NCBI RefSeq assembly: GCF_014861485.1
Contig: NZ_JACZHT010000002.1
Location: 406,296-470,295, forward strand
Direction of reading: 5' to 3'
DNA: 64,000 nucleotides
Source of the DNA: Phaeovibrio sulfidiphilus
GTDB taxonomy: Bacteria; Pseudomonadota; Alphaproteobacteria; Rhodospirillales; Rhodospirillaceae
A program made the translations under genes and the position numbers. The notes under the pieces are model-generated. The model saw only the letters and a list, made by a program, of their open reading frames with translations, was not told the DNA's origin and searched no databases. The stretch's first letter is position 1; each line of letters begins with the position of its first letter. Positions 1 to 9,086 of the stretch are shown here, piece by piece.

Positions 1-111
1 GATACCGGTGGCGGTCTCAACGACAAACGAACGGATGGGATGACGCTCGGCGCGAGCCGGAGACGAGTCGTCAACGGAACGGGGGGGGGAATCCGGGGGA
101 AGTGAGGCCAT
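1..111 (-). CDS. Unknown protein, N-terminal 37 residues (runs off left edge)
   Basis: An open frame on the minus strand starts with ATG and stays open to the window edge. Just upstream on that strand is a strong Shine-Dalgarno sequence (GAGGAGG, about 7 nt before the ATG), which is the main reason to believe it. The visible start is Pro/Ser-rich and then becomes more ordinary (RHPIRSFVVETATGI). Too little is present to name a family. It is divergent from feoABC and shares the intergenic region with it. Confidence 0.5.
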   Translation of the reverse strand, partial: MASLPPDSPPRSVDDSSPARAERHPIRSFVVETATGI

Positions 112-577
112 GAGGCACCTCCTCGGGGACAGCGCTCCTGCGCGGCGGGTGAAAGACCGGTCCGGGACGCCGCCCGGGAGTTCTCCTGCTAACGTCCGAA
201 GTCTAGCACGCGGTGAATTATCTACGTAATGGAATCGGATATTCAGACCTCAGGTTATACTTTTTGCTCCATTATCACCGGAGGTGGCAAACAATTGGTT
301 GTAGTGTTTTGGATCGAAACAATTCCGGGCTGTTTTTCGCGGCGCGACTCGAGAATCGTTATCCTTGATGTTGACAGTAATTATCATAATCACTACCTTT
401 GTCTGATACGCGGCCCGGGCCGCTCCTGAGAGGCAGTTCCCCACTGTCCGGGCTCCCGGTGACGAGGAGAGTGAACTGAAGCGGCTGTCCGAAGACCCCC
501 GGTCATGTGCCGGCCTTGCCGGCTTCCTGACCCGGACTGTCCCCGGACCCGTTTCCCGATTAAAAAGGATATGAGTC
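112..577. other. Divergent intergenic region upstream of feoA
   Basis: No gene is supported here. The region separates the leftward partial gene from feoABC. It holds a Fur-like site, listed separately, and a GC-rich palindrome (GCGGCCCGGGCCGC) around 411-424. The AT-rich part from about 210 to 400 is a likely promoter area. Confidence 0.6.
373..391 (-). promoter_or_regulatory. Putative Fur box upstream of feoABC
   Basis: Read on the minus strand the site is GATTATGATAATTACTGTC. It matches the classical 19-bp Fur consensus (GATAATGATAATCATTATC) at 15 of 19 positions. It lies 186 bp before the feoA start codon. Repression of ferrous-iron uptake by Fur-Fe2+ is the standard arrangement, so site and operon support each other. 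Alphaproteobacteria may use Irr or RirA instead, so the regulator is inferred. Confidence 0.6.
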
Positions 578-895
578 GTGCCTGAAGCTCTTTCAACTGC
601 GCCGTCCTGCGGCTGCCCTGCCGCGGGAGCCATGACCGGATCCCTCGCGGATGCGGCCCCCGATATCCTCCTCAACGAGATGAACATTGGCGTGACCGTC
701 CAGGTTACCGGAGTGCTGGGGGGGCGGAAAACCGCCCGCGAGCTCGGCGATCTTGGGATCCGGACCGGTCATCGCCTGAACATCCTGCGCCGGGTTCCCG
801 GTGGCGGTCTTGCTGTTCGCTATTCCGCAATGACCGTGGCCATCGGCTCGGCCCTTGCGCGGCAGATTCTGGTGCGCCCTGTGTGCCCCCTGTAA
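578..895 (+). CDS. feoA: Ferrous iron transport protein A
   Basis: This is a small SH3-like cytosolic protein that supports FeoB in Fe2+ uptake. It has 105 residues, longer than the usual 75-85 because of an N-terminal extension of about 30 residues. The FeoA core starts near residue 35 and contains the pattern ELGDLGIRTGHRLNIL, followed by a terminal strand region (AVRYSAMTVAIGSALA). The GTG start is chosen for an AAGGA ribosome site 8 nt upstream. ATG codons at 632 or 680 are alternatives that would give a more typical length. It leads the feoABC operon, about 160 bp ahead of feoB, and probably answers to the Fur-like site upstream. Confidence 0.88.
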   Translation: MPEALSTAPSCGCPAAGAMTGSLADAAPDILLNEMNIGVTVQVTGVLGGRKTARELGDLGIRTGHRLNILRRVPGGGLAVRYSAMTVAIGSALARQILVRPVCPL

Positions 896-1053
896 GCCGT
901 CGCGTTTCACAGACCTTTGGTGGCTCGACCTTCCTCTCCTGGCACGGGTGTCCCGCAGGGGAGGGAGGTCGTCCCGTTAAGGTATTGTTTTAATTGCATT
1001 GCGGGCGACCTTGTTGTGTTTGGCCGCCTGCCCTGGTTGGAAAGTCCTCTTCC

Positions 1054-3459
1054 ATGGTTTCAACGAAACGAACCGACCCCAAGATCCTGCGGACCGTCGC
1101 CCTGATCGGTCCTCCGAACTCGGGCAAAAGCTCGGTGTTCAATCGGCTGACGGGCGCGTCCCAGCGTGTTGGCAACTTCCCGGGCATCACCGTCGAACGC
1201 ATGGAGGGTATGTGCCGTGCCGACGGCAAGTGCATCTCTGTTGTGGACCTTCCGGGGCTTTATTCCATTGCGCCCAACGAGGCCGGGAGCAGTCTGGACT
1301 ACGAGGTGGCCCGCAAGTATGTGGGATCGTGCGAGGCTGACCTGTTCCTCAATATTGCGGACGCGACCCGCCTCGAGCAGTCGCTCTACCTGACCGTTCA
1401 GCTTCTGGAGTGCGGTGTTCCGTGCATCGTGGCCCTGAACATGATGGATGCAGCCGAGGATGCGGGGCTCCAGATTGATGTGGACGCCCTCGCGCGTCGT
1501 CTGGGCTGCCCGGTGTTCCCGGTGTCGGCGGCTTCGGGCTCCGGCATTCGCGAGCTTCGGGAGCGCCTTTTCGAGGCCCTGCCCGAGCTTCCGCGCACGT
1601 CCCCTGTCACCCACTCCGCAAGCGTGGAGGCTGCGGTCTCGGAGGTTGTCCATGAGCTGGACACCCGCCCCGACGCCTATGCCCCGGGCTCGCACCGCTG
1701 GGTTGCCCTGTCCATGCTGGAGGGGGATCACAGCCTTCTGGCCCGCAACTCCGCCGATCTTGGCGCGTTCGTCGCCGAGAAGCGCCGGGCTGTGGAGGAT
1801 GCGGCAGGCGATGATGTGGACACCCTGATCGCGGCTGCGCGCTTTGACGCCGCCCACTCCCTTGTGGAGAGCACGGTTGTCCGCGGCAAGGCCCGCTCCG
1901 TCAACCACACGGATTCCATCGACTCCGTCGTCCTGCACCCCCTTCTGGGCATCCCGGTTTTCTTCTTCGTGATGTACCTGATGTTCATGTTCACCGTGCA
2001 CATCGGGGGCGCGTTTATTGATTTCTTTGATGTGGCCGGCGCCACGATCTTCGTGGACGGCTTCGGTCACCTGCTGGAGAGCATCGGTGCGCCTGAGTGG
2101 CTGGTGGTTCTTCTGGCCAAGGGTATCGGTGGCGGTATCACCACCGTTGCGACCTTCGTGCCCATCGTCGGGGCCCTGTACCTTGCCCTGACGGTCCTCG
2201 AGGACTCCGGCTACATGGCCCGCGCGGCGTTTGTCATGGACAAGGCCATGAACCGGATCGGTCTTCCCGGCAAGGCCATCGTTCCCCTGATCGTGGGCTT
2301 CGGCTGCAACGTTCCGGCGGTCATGGCGGCCCGCGTGATGGAGCGTCCCAAGGACCGGGTCCTGGCCATCACCATGGCTCCCTTCATGTCCTGTGGCGCC
2401 CGGCTTGCCGTCTATGCCCTGTTTGCCACGGCCTTCTTCCCGAAAACCGGTGGAATGGTGGTCATGGCCCTGTACCTGATCGGTATTGCCGCTGCCATTT
2501 TCACCGCCATGACGCTGAAGAAGACCATTCTGGCCGGTGATGCGGCGCCGTTCATGCTGGAGCTGCCGTCCTATCGCATGCCCCGCCTGCGCGACGTTCT
2601 GATCCACTCCTGGACCCGCCTCAAGGTGTTTGTCATGGGAGCGGGCAAGGTGATCGTCGCCGTGGTCATGGTGATCTCGGTTCTCCAGACCATGGGCACC
2701 GACGGCAAGTTCGATCACGAGGGCAAGGACAGCTCGATCCTTGCGCAGGTCTCCCAGGTGGCCACCCCGGCTTTCGGTCCCATGGGGCTGTCCGAGGACA
2801 ACTGGCCTGCCATGGTGGGTATCGTGACCGGCCTGTTCGCCAAGGAAGCCGTCGTCGGCACCCTGAACACCCTGTATGCCGCCCAGGCCGACCAGGCCGG
2901 GGACGCGGACCAGGAGGGCGCCGCCATCGTCGGCGAGGAGGAGTCCGAGGACGAGGCGTTTGACTTCTGGGGCGGAATCCAGGAAGCGTTCATGACCATT
3001 CCCGAGAAGTTCGCGAGCCTTGGCGACATGCTCCTGGACCCGCTGGGCATCTCCGACGGTCTGCAGGATGAGGAGGCCCTGGCCACGGCCAGCGAGTTCT
3101 CCGGTCCGCTCGCCTCCGGCTTTGCCGGTCCTCTGGCGGCGTTCTCCTACCTGCTGTTTGTCCTGCTGTACGTGCCGTGTGCCGCCGTTCTGGGCGCCGT
3201 GAAGCGTGAGCTGGGCTGGGGCTGGACCGGGTTCGTCACCTTCTGGACCACCGGGCTTGCGTACATCGTCGCGACCTCGACCTACCAGATCGGCACCTTC
3301 TCCCAGCACCCCCTGTTCAGCGGGCTGTGGCTCCTCGGATGCCTTGGGGTGATGGTGGTTTCCATCGGCAGCCTGTCGCTCATCGGCCGCCACCAGCGGG
3401 CCAGCGCGGCCCTGTCGGTGGGCACCGCCGGGACCCTGTCTCCGAAGGGAGCGGAATGA
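1054..3459 (+). CDS. feoB: Ferrous iron transporter FeoB (GTPase-permease)
   Basis: FeoB is an inner-membrane Fe2+ permease with an N-terminal G-protein domain. The protein has 801 residues. Its P-loop is GPPNSGKSS (from residue 19), with a DLPG switch II motif and an NMMD G4 motif. The C-terminal half carries the Gate and core membrane segments, including the conserved GFGCNVPA and a helix with PFMSCGAR. An acidic cytoplasmic insert (QADQAGDADQEG and following) lies before the last helices. The ATG is preferred over an in-frame upstream codon at 994 because GGAAAG sits 9 nt ahead and the protein then begins like other FeoBs. Its stop overlaps the feoC start. Confidence 0.96.
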   Translation: MVSTKRTDPKILRTVALIGPPNSGKSSVFNRLTGASQRVGNFPGITVERMEGMCRADGKCISVVDLPGLYSIAPNEAGSSLDYEVARKYVGSCEADLFLNIADATRLEQSLYLTVQLLECGVPCIVALNMMDAAEDAGLQIDVDALARRLGCPVFPVSAASGSGIRELRERLFEALPELPRTSPVTHSASVEAAVSEVVHELDTRPDAYAPGSHRWVALSMLEGDHSLLARNSADLGAFVAEKRRAVEDAAGDDVDTLIAAARFDAAHSLVESTVVRGKARSVNHTDSIDSVVLHPLLGIPVFFFVMYLMFMFTVHIGGAFIDFFDVAGATIFVDGFGHLLESIGAPEWLVVLLAKGIGGGITTVATFVPIVGALYLALTVLEDSGYMARAAFVMDKAMNRIGLPGKAIVPLIVGFGCNVPAVMAARVMERPKDRVLAITMAPFMSCGARLAVYALFATAFFPKTGGMVVMALYLIGIAAAIFTAMTLKKTILAGDAAPFMLELPSYRMPRLRDVLIHSWTRLKVFVMGAGKVIVAVVMVISVLQTMGTDGKFDHEGKDSSILAQVSQVATPAFGPMGLSEDNWPAMVGIVTGLFAKEAVVGTLNTLYAAQADQAGDADQEGAAIVGEEESEDEAFDFWGGIQEAFMTIPEKFASLGDMLLDPLGISDGLQDEEALATASEFSGPLASGFAGPLAAFSYLLFVLLYVPCAAVLGAVKRELGWGWTGFVTFWTTGLAYIVATSTYQIGTFSQHPLFSGLWLLGCLGVMVVSIGSLSLIGRHQRASAALSVGTAGTLSPKGAE

Positions 3460-3740
3460 TGCTTCTGATGCGTCTGAGAGCCGTTGTACGGGAGCGTCGC
3501 GAGGTTCCTCTCGGTGAGCTTGCCCGCGTCCTCGAGACGGCTCCGGACGTGTTGGAGACCATGCTGGACCACTGGATTGCCCGGGGCTGTATCCAGAAGC
3601 GGGAGAGCCCGTGTTCCGGCAAGTCCTGCAGCTGTTCCTATGCCCGCGATCCCGTCTATGTCTGGGTTGAGCCCTCGGCCTCCAGGCCCGGGAAAGCGCC
3701 CGCCAGGGCCGGGCACCACAGTCGGGCACCCTGCGGGTGA
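3456..3740 (+). CDS. feoC: FeoC-like winged-helix protein
   Basis: The start overlaps the feoB stop in an ATGA, so the two are translationally coupled. The 94-residue product begins with a winged helix (ERREVPLGELARVLE, then an HWIARGCIQ wing). A cysteine cluster follows (GC, then SPC, SC and SC), giving four cysteines in the wing and tail as in FeoC proteins proposed to bind an Fe-S cluster. FeoC is thought to modulate FeoB stability or activity. The last 25 residues are basic, Pro/Ala-rich and probably disordered. A rho-independent terminator follows, closing the operon. Confidence 0.85.
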   Translation: MMLLMRLRAVVRERREVPLGELARVLETAPDVLETMLDHWIARGCIQKRESPCSGKSCSCSYARDPVYVWVEPSASRPGKAPARAGHHSRAPCG

Positions 3741-3763
3741 GCGCCTTCAGACACCCATGAGAG

Positions 3764-3788
3764 CGGGCCGGAAACGGCCCGTTTTTTT
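3764..3788 (+). terminator. Rho-independent terminator of feoABC
   Basis: A perfect stem CGGGCCG / CGGCCCG with a tetraloop-sized GAAA is followed by seven T residues. It stands 24 bp after the feoC stop on the same strand. Confidence 0.9.
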
Positions 3789-4158
3789 GTGCGCGTGCGT
3801 GGTGCTGGGAGTTTGTGCGCGTGCGCGTGTGCGGTGGCGGGGGATGTGCAGGTTCGCGGTGCCGGGGGGGGGCGTGCCCGGTGCCGGGGGATGGAGGCAC
3901 ATGGCCACTCCGCTGGCCGTCGCTGTCGCCATGTCCGGCTGGCTGGCGTTGTCGGGTCCGGCTGGTCGCAGCGGTCTGTCCGGCTGCCGCTGGGGGGCGG
4001 CAGCTCTCCGCGGTTTCGGGTGGCGGGTGTGCCCGGGTGCGATAGGCGGGGTCCGGCCTGCCGGGGCAGGGGTGCGGGACCGTGTCCGAGGATGCCGCCT
4101 GGGCCGCGGGGCCCGGCCTGCCGGGGCGGGGTTGCGGAACCGTGTCCGGGGACGCCGC
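3789..4158. other. Gene-free GC-rich spacer between feoC and a leftward kinase
   Basis: No coding sequence is convincing here. The stretch consists of low-complexity GTG/GCG-rich DNA and most of the 60-bp tandem repeat listed separately. The feo operon and the sensor kinase converge on it. Confidence 0.6.
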
Positions 4159-4190
4159 CTAGGCTGCGGGGCCCGGCCTGCGGGGGCAGG
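4051..4190. repeat. 60-bp tandem repeat, about 2.3 copies
   Basis: Two adjacent 60-bp units (4051-4110 and 4111-4170) and a 20-bp third partial copy differ at only a few positions. The period equals 20 codons. The repeat overlaps the 3' end of the leftward sensor kinase. That kinase's TAG stop lies in the second unit, at a position where the first unit would read CAG. Confidence 0.85.
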
Positions 4191-7080
4191 TCCGGGGCCG
4201 CGGGTCGCTCAGGTAGCGCGCCATCTTGCCGATGACCTCGTCCACCGAGATGGGCTTGCCCACGTGATCATCCATCCCGACGGCGAGGCACCGCTCCACG
4301 TCCTCACGGAACACGTTGGCGGTCATGGCGATGATGGGCAGGCTGTTCCCGTCGGGTGTCCCCAGGGCCCGGATGCGCCGTGTGGCCTCGTAGCCGTCCA
4401 TTTCCGGCATGTGGATATCCATGAGGATCAGGTCGTAGCGGCCCGGCGCGGCGGTGATCATCTCCAGGGCCTCGCGGCCGTCGACGGCGCAGTCGATGTC
4501 CACGCCGGTTTCCTGGAGCTGGATTCCCAAAATTTCCCTATTGATATCAATGTCCTCGACGACAAGGATCCGACGGCCCCTGAAGAGGTCCGCGCTCCTG
4601 CGCGGCGTCGGGGCGTCGCTCCCGCAGGGGGCGGGTGCCGGGTTGGGTTCGCCGACTCCGGTCCCGGATCCGGTCCCGCCGGTCGCCAGGTCCGGCCCGT
4701 TGCGCGGGTCGGGGGCGACGGCGCAGACGTGCCGGTTGATGCAGTCCACGATCATGGAGGACAGGATCGGCTTGGGGATGAAGTCATTGATTCCCGAGGC
4801 GTGGGCCTCGGCAGCGACCTGGGCCCAGTCCACGCTGGAAATGAGGATGACGATGCTGCCCGCGCCTCTCAGGGCGCGGATGCGCCGGGCCAGTTCGAGA
4901 CCGTCCATTTCCGGCATCATCCAGTCGATGAACACGATGTCGAACGCGCCGAAGTGGCGGATCATGTCCAGGGCCTGATAGCCGTCGCAGGCGGTTTTGC
5001 AGGCAATCCCAAGGCCGCCCAGGATCTCCTCCACGTACTCGCAGATTTCCGGGGCGTCATCGACGATGAGAACCCTGAGTTTTTTCCGGCTTGCCCCGGG
5101 GCTGAGGGCGACCGGCCGGGTGTTCTCCGCCACCCGGGCCCAGATGGTGAAGAAAAACCGGGAGCCCTTCCCGGGCTCGGACTCAACCCAGATGGATCCG
5201 TCCATGTGCTCGATGATGCTTTTCGAGATGGAGAGCCCCAGGCCGGTTCCGCCAAAGCGCCGGGAGATGCTGTCGTCCGCCTGCTCGAAGGACTGGAACA
5301 GGCGTTCCTGCTGCTCGGGCGAGATGCCGATTCCCGTGTCGCTGACCTCGAACTCCAGCTCGCAGAGATCGCCCTGACGGGAGCGCTTGCGGATGAAGAG
5401 GATGATTTTCCCCTCGTCCGGCGTGAACTTCACGGCGTTGGTCACCAGGTTGGTGATGACCTGGGCCAGGCGCTGGGGGTCCGTGACAAGGGAGCGGGGA
5501 ACGTCCGGGTTCACGCGGATGATGAAGCTCTGCCGCTTCTGCTCAACCCGGAAGCCGACCACGTTGGTGATCCGGGCCAGCAGGTCATCGAGCACCGTCT
5601 CGACGGGCGAGACCTCGAACTTCCCGGCCTCGATCTTGGACATGTCCAGGATGTCGTTGATCACCCCCAGGAGGTGTCCGGCGGCGTCCTCGATCTTGCC
5701 CAGGCAGTACTGGATCCGCTCCAGGCTGGTGCTCTCGCGGGCAATGCCGGTCATGCCCATGATGGCGTTCATGGGGGTGCGGATCTCGTGGCTCATGTTG
5801 GCAAGGAAGGTGGTCTTGGCCCGCGCGCTCGCTCTCGCCTCGTCCCGGGCCAGGCGCAGGGCATCTTGTGTGGCCTCGATCTCCGCCATGGTCTTGCGCA
5901 GTTCCCGGAGGTCGCGGGTGTAGCCCACAACGCAGTAGCCCTCCCGCCACTTGACCCGAACGAGGGTGACCTCGACGGGAATCCAGGTGCCGTCCGCGTG
6001 GCAGTGCATCCAGTCGAAGACCACCTTTCCGCTGGCGAAGGCGTTGCGGATCATCAGGAGGAAGCCCTGGTAGCTGTCGGTGCCGTCGGGCTGGGTGACC
6101 GGCGAGAGGCTGTTGAAGCGTCGCAGGTAGTCGATCCGGGATCTCAGGCCGAAAATGCGCACGGCCTCGAGGTTGCAGTCGATGGGGCTGCAGTTCTCGT
6201 CGAAGAGGGTGCAGGCGAGGGGGGTCGCATCCAGCATGGCCCGGGTGCGCTCTTCGGCCGCGTTGAGTTTCTCGTTGTTCCTGGCCTCCGGGGTCAGATC
6301 CCGGGAGTAGCAGACCAGGCGCTCGTCCTCACCGATCCGGATGCGCAGCCCCGTCAGCTCCAGCATGATCGGTGCGCCGTCCCGGGTCAGGTGCTGCCAG
6401 CGTATGACCTGATGCCCCCGCTTCAGAACCTCGCGGAAAAACGAGCGCCAGCGTTCCTGGCTGTCCGTGCCGTCGGGCTGGAGAACCGGCATGTAGGACA
6501 CAATCGTCCGGAGGTATTCCTCCTTGCTGGCCATTCCGAACAGGCGCACGGCCTCGAGGTTGCAGTCGATGGGCACCCGGTTGAGGTCATAGAGCGTGCA
6601 GGTCAGCGGCGAGGCGTCGAAAAGGTCCTGGACCTGCTGGTCGGCGGCGGCAATGGCCTCGTGGGTTTCCTGCAGGCGAACCTGCTCGCTGACATCAAGG
6701 GTCCAGCCGCACAGGACAATCGAGCCGTCCTCACGGACCTGGAGCCGGCCGCACACGTGGTGCCAGAGCCACGTCCCGGTTTCCGGGTCCAGAACCCGGC
6801 GGTCTGCCGCAAACAGGCTGTTCTCGCACAGGGCCCGGTCAAGGCTGAAGACCACGCCCGGCCGGTCCTCGGGGTGGACCCTGGTTTCCAGGTATTCGTC
6901 CCAGCTCAGGTCCAGCTGCTGGATATCGGTGCCGAAATACCGCTTGTTGTGCTTCTGGCCATAGATGGAGAGACGGCGTGTCCCGATGTCCAGCTCCCAA
7001 AGCGCGATGCCGTGCTCGTAAATGAGGGGAGGCAGCGCACGGACCAGCGTTTTCGGGAGCTTCAAGGTGGTGTCGGTCAT
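4159..7080 (-). CDS. Hybrid sensor histidine kinase with three PAS-like domains and two receivers
   Basis: A 973-residue cytosolic kinase with no visible membrane segment. Three PAS-like modules occupy about residues 20-135, 145-265 and 280-395. The second and third share a near-identical stretch (PIDCNLEAVR.FG), which points to internal duplication. The HisKA box has the phospho-acceptor His431 in MSHEIRTPMNAI. The ATPase domain has TNLVTNAVKFT, SDTGIGI and GGTGLGLSIS. Two receivers follow, one with FIDWMMPEMDG and one with LMDIHMPEMDG. No output domain is present, so the phosphate probably passes to a separate HPt or regulator. The last ten residues are encoded by a tandem repeat. The ligand is unknown. 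Confidence 0.9.
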   Translation of the reverse strand: MTDTTLKLPKTLVRALPPLIYEHGIALWELDIGTRRLSIYGQKHNKRYFGTDIQQLDLSWDEYLETRVHPEDRPGVVFSLDRALCENSLFAADRRVLDPETGTWLWHHVCGRLQVREDGSIVLCGWTLDVSEQVRLQETHEAIAAADQQVQDLFDASPLTCTLYDLNRVPIDCNLEAVRLFGMASKEEYLRTIVSYMPVLQPDGTDSQERWRSFFREVLKRGHQVIRWQHLTRDGAPIMLELTGLRIRIGEDERLVCYSRDLTPEARNNEKLNAAEERTRAMLDATPLACTLFDENCSPIDCNLEAVRIFGLRSRIDYLRRFNSLSPVTQPDGTDSYQGFLLMIRNAFASGKVVFDWMHCHADGTWIPVEVTLVRVKWREGYCVVGYTRDLRELRKTMAEIEATQDALRLARDEARASARAKTTFLANMSHEIRTPMNAIMGMTGIARESTSLERIQYCLGKIEDAAGHLLGVINDILDMSKIEAGKFEVSPVETVLDDLLARITNVVGFRVEQKRQSFIIRVNPDVPRSLVTDPQRLAQVITNLVTNAVKFTPDEGKIILFIRKRSRQGDLCELEFEVSDTGIGISPEQQERLFQSFEQADDSISRRFGGTGLGLSISKSIIEHMDGSIWVESEPGKGSRFFFTIWARVAENTRPVALSPGASRKKLRVLIVDDAPEICEYVEEILGGLGIACKTACDGYQALDMIRHFGAFDIVFIDWMMPEMDGLELARRIRALRGAGSIVILISSVDWAQVAAEAHASGINDFIPKPILSSMIVDCINRHVCAVAPDPRNGPDLATGGTGSGTGVGEPNPAPAPCGSDAPTPRRSADLFRGRRILVVEDIDINREILGIQLQETGVDIDCAVDGREALEMITAAPGRYDLILMDIHMPEMDGYEATRRIRALGTPDGNSLPIIAMTANVFREDVERCLAVGMDDHVGKPISVDEVIGKMARYLSDPRPRTCPRRPGPAA

Positions 7081-7532
7081 CGCTCTGTGCTGCTCGGAAG
7101 GGGCGTCAGGGGAACCCGGTCGCAGGTCCGCTCAGGGAGGCGGGCACGCATTGGAAAAAGTATAGGGACGTTTTCCCCGTTCCTCCAGTGTATTTTGGCC
7201 GCATCCAGAAGTGGTAAAATACAGGAGAAACCGTGACTTGCTTTGTCCTTGGGGGTTTCAGGTATTACGTGTCCGGAGGTCGTGCGGGTGACGGGTATCG
7301 CAAGACACGGTTCTTCGGGATTGGCGGAAACTCACGCGGTTTTCATCGCTCCGGACCCGGTTTCCGGCCCGGGGGCGCTTTCGTTGTGCGGAATGGACTC
7401 GCGCGGCTCCCCGTCTGCGACTGTGCGGGTTTGGTACAGGAGGACTTGATTTTGTTTGTCCCGGTTGCCAGTTTCTACTAACCGAGTCGGATGCGTGCAT
7501 ACCGATTTTCTGTAAAAAAAAGGACGTACCGG
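7081..7532. other. Divergent intergenic region between sensor kinase and cysK
   Basis: I see no supported gene. The region must contain the promoters for the leftward kinase and for cysK. A possible AT-rich promoter zone lies around 7440-7485. No riboswitch pattern was recognised. Confidence 0.5.
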
Positions 7533-8492
7533 ATGAGCCTCACCAGTATTTTCGAGACCAACGCCTCGACCGTCGGCCGGACCCCCCTTGTGCGACTGAA
7601 CAGGGTCACGCCCGGCGGTGCCACTGTGCTCGCCAAGATGGAGGCGCGCAATCCGTCGTGCTCGGTCAAGGACCGGATCGGCCTGGCCCTGGTGGAGGAC
7701 GCCCTGGCGCGCGGAGTTCTTCGCCCCGGCATGAAAATCGTCGAGCCCACCAGCGGGAACACCGGTATTGCGCTGGCCTCGGTGGCCGCGGCCAGGGGCT
7801 TCGAGCTGACCCTGACCATGCCCGAGACCATGAGCCTGGAGCGCCGGCGCGTGCTGGCCATGCTGGGCGCACGCCTGATCCTGAGCCCCGGCGCGGAGGG
7901 CATGAACGGCAGCGTGAGGATGGCCCGGGAGCTCGTCGAAAGCGACCCGGACCTCTATTTCATGCCCCAGCAGTTTGAGAACCCGGCCAATCCGGCTGTT
8001 CACGAGCGGACCACCGGCCCGGAGATCTGGATCGACACCGCAGGCGCCGTTGACGTTCTGATCGCGGGCGTGGGAACGGGCGGGACCATCAGCGGTACTG
8101 GCCGTTATCTGAAGGCGCGCAAGGACAGCGTGCAGACCGTGGCGGTCGAGCCGACCACCTCGCCGGTCATCACCCAGACCCTCGCGGGGCAGCCTGTGGT
8201 TCCCGGGCCTCACCGGATCCAGGGCATTGGCGCAGGCTTCATTCCCGGGACTCTGGATCTGGATGTCGTGGACCGGGTCGAGCAGGTCTCCAGCGAGGAG
8301 GCCGTGGACTATGCCCGGCGTCTTGCCCGGGAGGAGGGGATCCTTGCGGGGATATCCTCCGGTGCGGCGGCGGCGGCGGCGGCCCGTGTGGCCGCTGATC
8401 CGGCCTTCGACGGCAAGACCGTGGTGGTGATCCTTCCCGATGCGGGAGAGCGCTATCTGTCCTCGGTTCTTTACGACGGTATCGAGGGCTAG
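7533..8492 (+). CDS. cysK: Cysteine synthase A (O-acetylserine sulfhydrylase)
   Basis: This is a PLP enzyme that makes L-cysteine from O-acetylserine and sulfide. The 319 residues match the CysK length. The PLP lysine is Lys46 in [11 protein letters not shown]. The substrate-loop motif is [10 protein letters not shown], and a glycine-rich phosphate loop reads [12 protein letters not shown]. The C-terminal PDAGERYLS is typical. The ATG at 7533 is preferred to an in-frame upstream codon (7491) because an AAAAGGAC site lies just before it and the family normally starts close to this point. CysM is the main alternative, but the sequence looks like CysK. Confidence 0.93.
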   Translation: MSLTSIFETNASTVGRTPLVRLNRVTPGGATVLAKMEARNPSCSVKDRIGLALVEDALARGVLRPGMKIVEPTSGNTGIALASVAAARGFELTLTMPETMSLERRRVLAMLGARLILSPGAEGMNGSVRMARELVESDPDLYFMPQQFENPANPAVHERTTGPEIWIDTAGAVDVLIAGVGTGGTISGTGRYLKARKDSVQTVAVEPTTSPVITQTLAGQPVVPGPHRIQGIGAGFIPGTLDLDVVDRVEQVSSEEAVDYARRLAREEGILAGISSGAAAAAAARVAADPAFDGKTVVVILPDAGERYLSSVLYDGIEG

Positions 8493-9086
8493 GGAGCCGC
8501 GGCCGCCCCGTCCCGACCCGCGGCGGACGTGGGGCCGGGGTGTGCCCGGGTGGCGTCCGGCGGGCCGCGCGGGCCGCGCATCTATCGTTTCCCCCTTCAG
8601 GCAGGGCAGGGCGCATCCGGGTTCGGGGGCGCCCTTTCCTTTTGCCCTGGGGCGGGATGGCGTCGTGTCGGTCTGGCCCACAGGCCCGGTGGGGCGTCCG
8701 GTGACATCGACCAGCGTCGGAGACCGTCAGTGTGGTGGGCGGCAGCGCTGGCGGACGGGCCGTCCCGGCCTGCGGCGGTGTCTTGCCCGCCGCCGGTGGC
8801 CACGAGCCCTGCGGACTGGCTGTCCGGGCCCGCAAGATGCGCCGCACGGGCCGGTCACGCCGTCGGCGCAGGTTCCGGGGGCGCTGGACGCGGGCGCTCG
8901 ACACCCTGAGGGAGAGGCGCCCACAGACCCCGGGACCGGCCCGCGGGGCCGGCTGCCGGACGTGAACCCGGTTCCCCCGGGAAGTCCGTGGAAAAACCGG
9001 AGGCTTCGCAGTATACTGGGCTCTTTCCGAACCGGGGGTGCGGAGCCCGTACCCTGTCGGGCACACACACGCATCAGGGCACGACC
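8493..9086. other. Intergenic region between cysK and perM-like gene
   Basis: No gene is supported. The DNA is strongly GC-rich. It holds a likely cysK terminator, listed separately, and then featureless sequence up to the next gene. Confidence 0.5.
8608..8643 (+). terminator. Probable terminator downstream of cysK
   Basis: The arms AGGGCGC and GCGCCCT flank a 14-nt loop and are followed by a T-rich tail (TTTCCTTTT). It lies about 115 bp after the cysK stop. The interrupted T tract makes it weaker than the other terminators in this window. Confidence 0.5.

Noticed and set aside
1060..3900. Long minus-strand open frame opposite feoB
   Set aside because: It is the antisense shadow of an unmistakable FeoB in GC-rich DNA. 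Its translation is His/Gly/Arg-rich and matches no protein pattern.
3484..7236. 1250-codon plus-strand open frame opposite the sensor kinase
   Set aside because: The minus strand carries complete PAS, HisKA, ATPase and receiver motifs. The plus frame is compositionally odd and has no domain.
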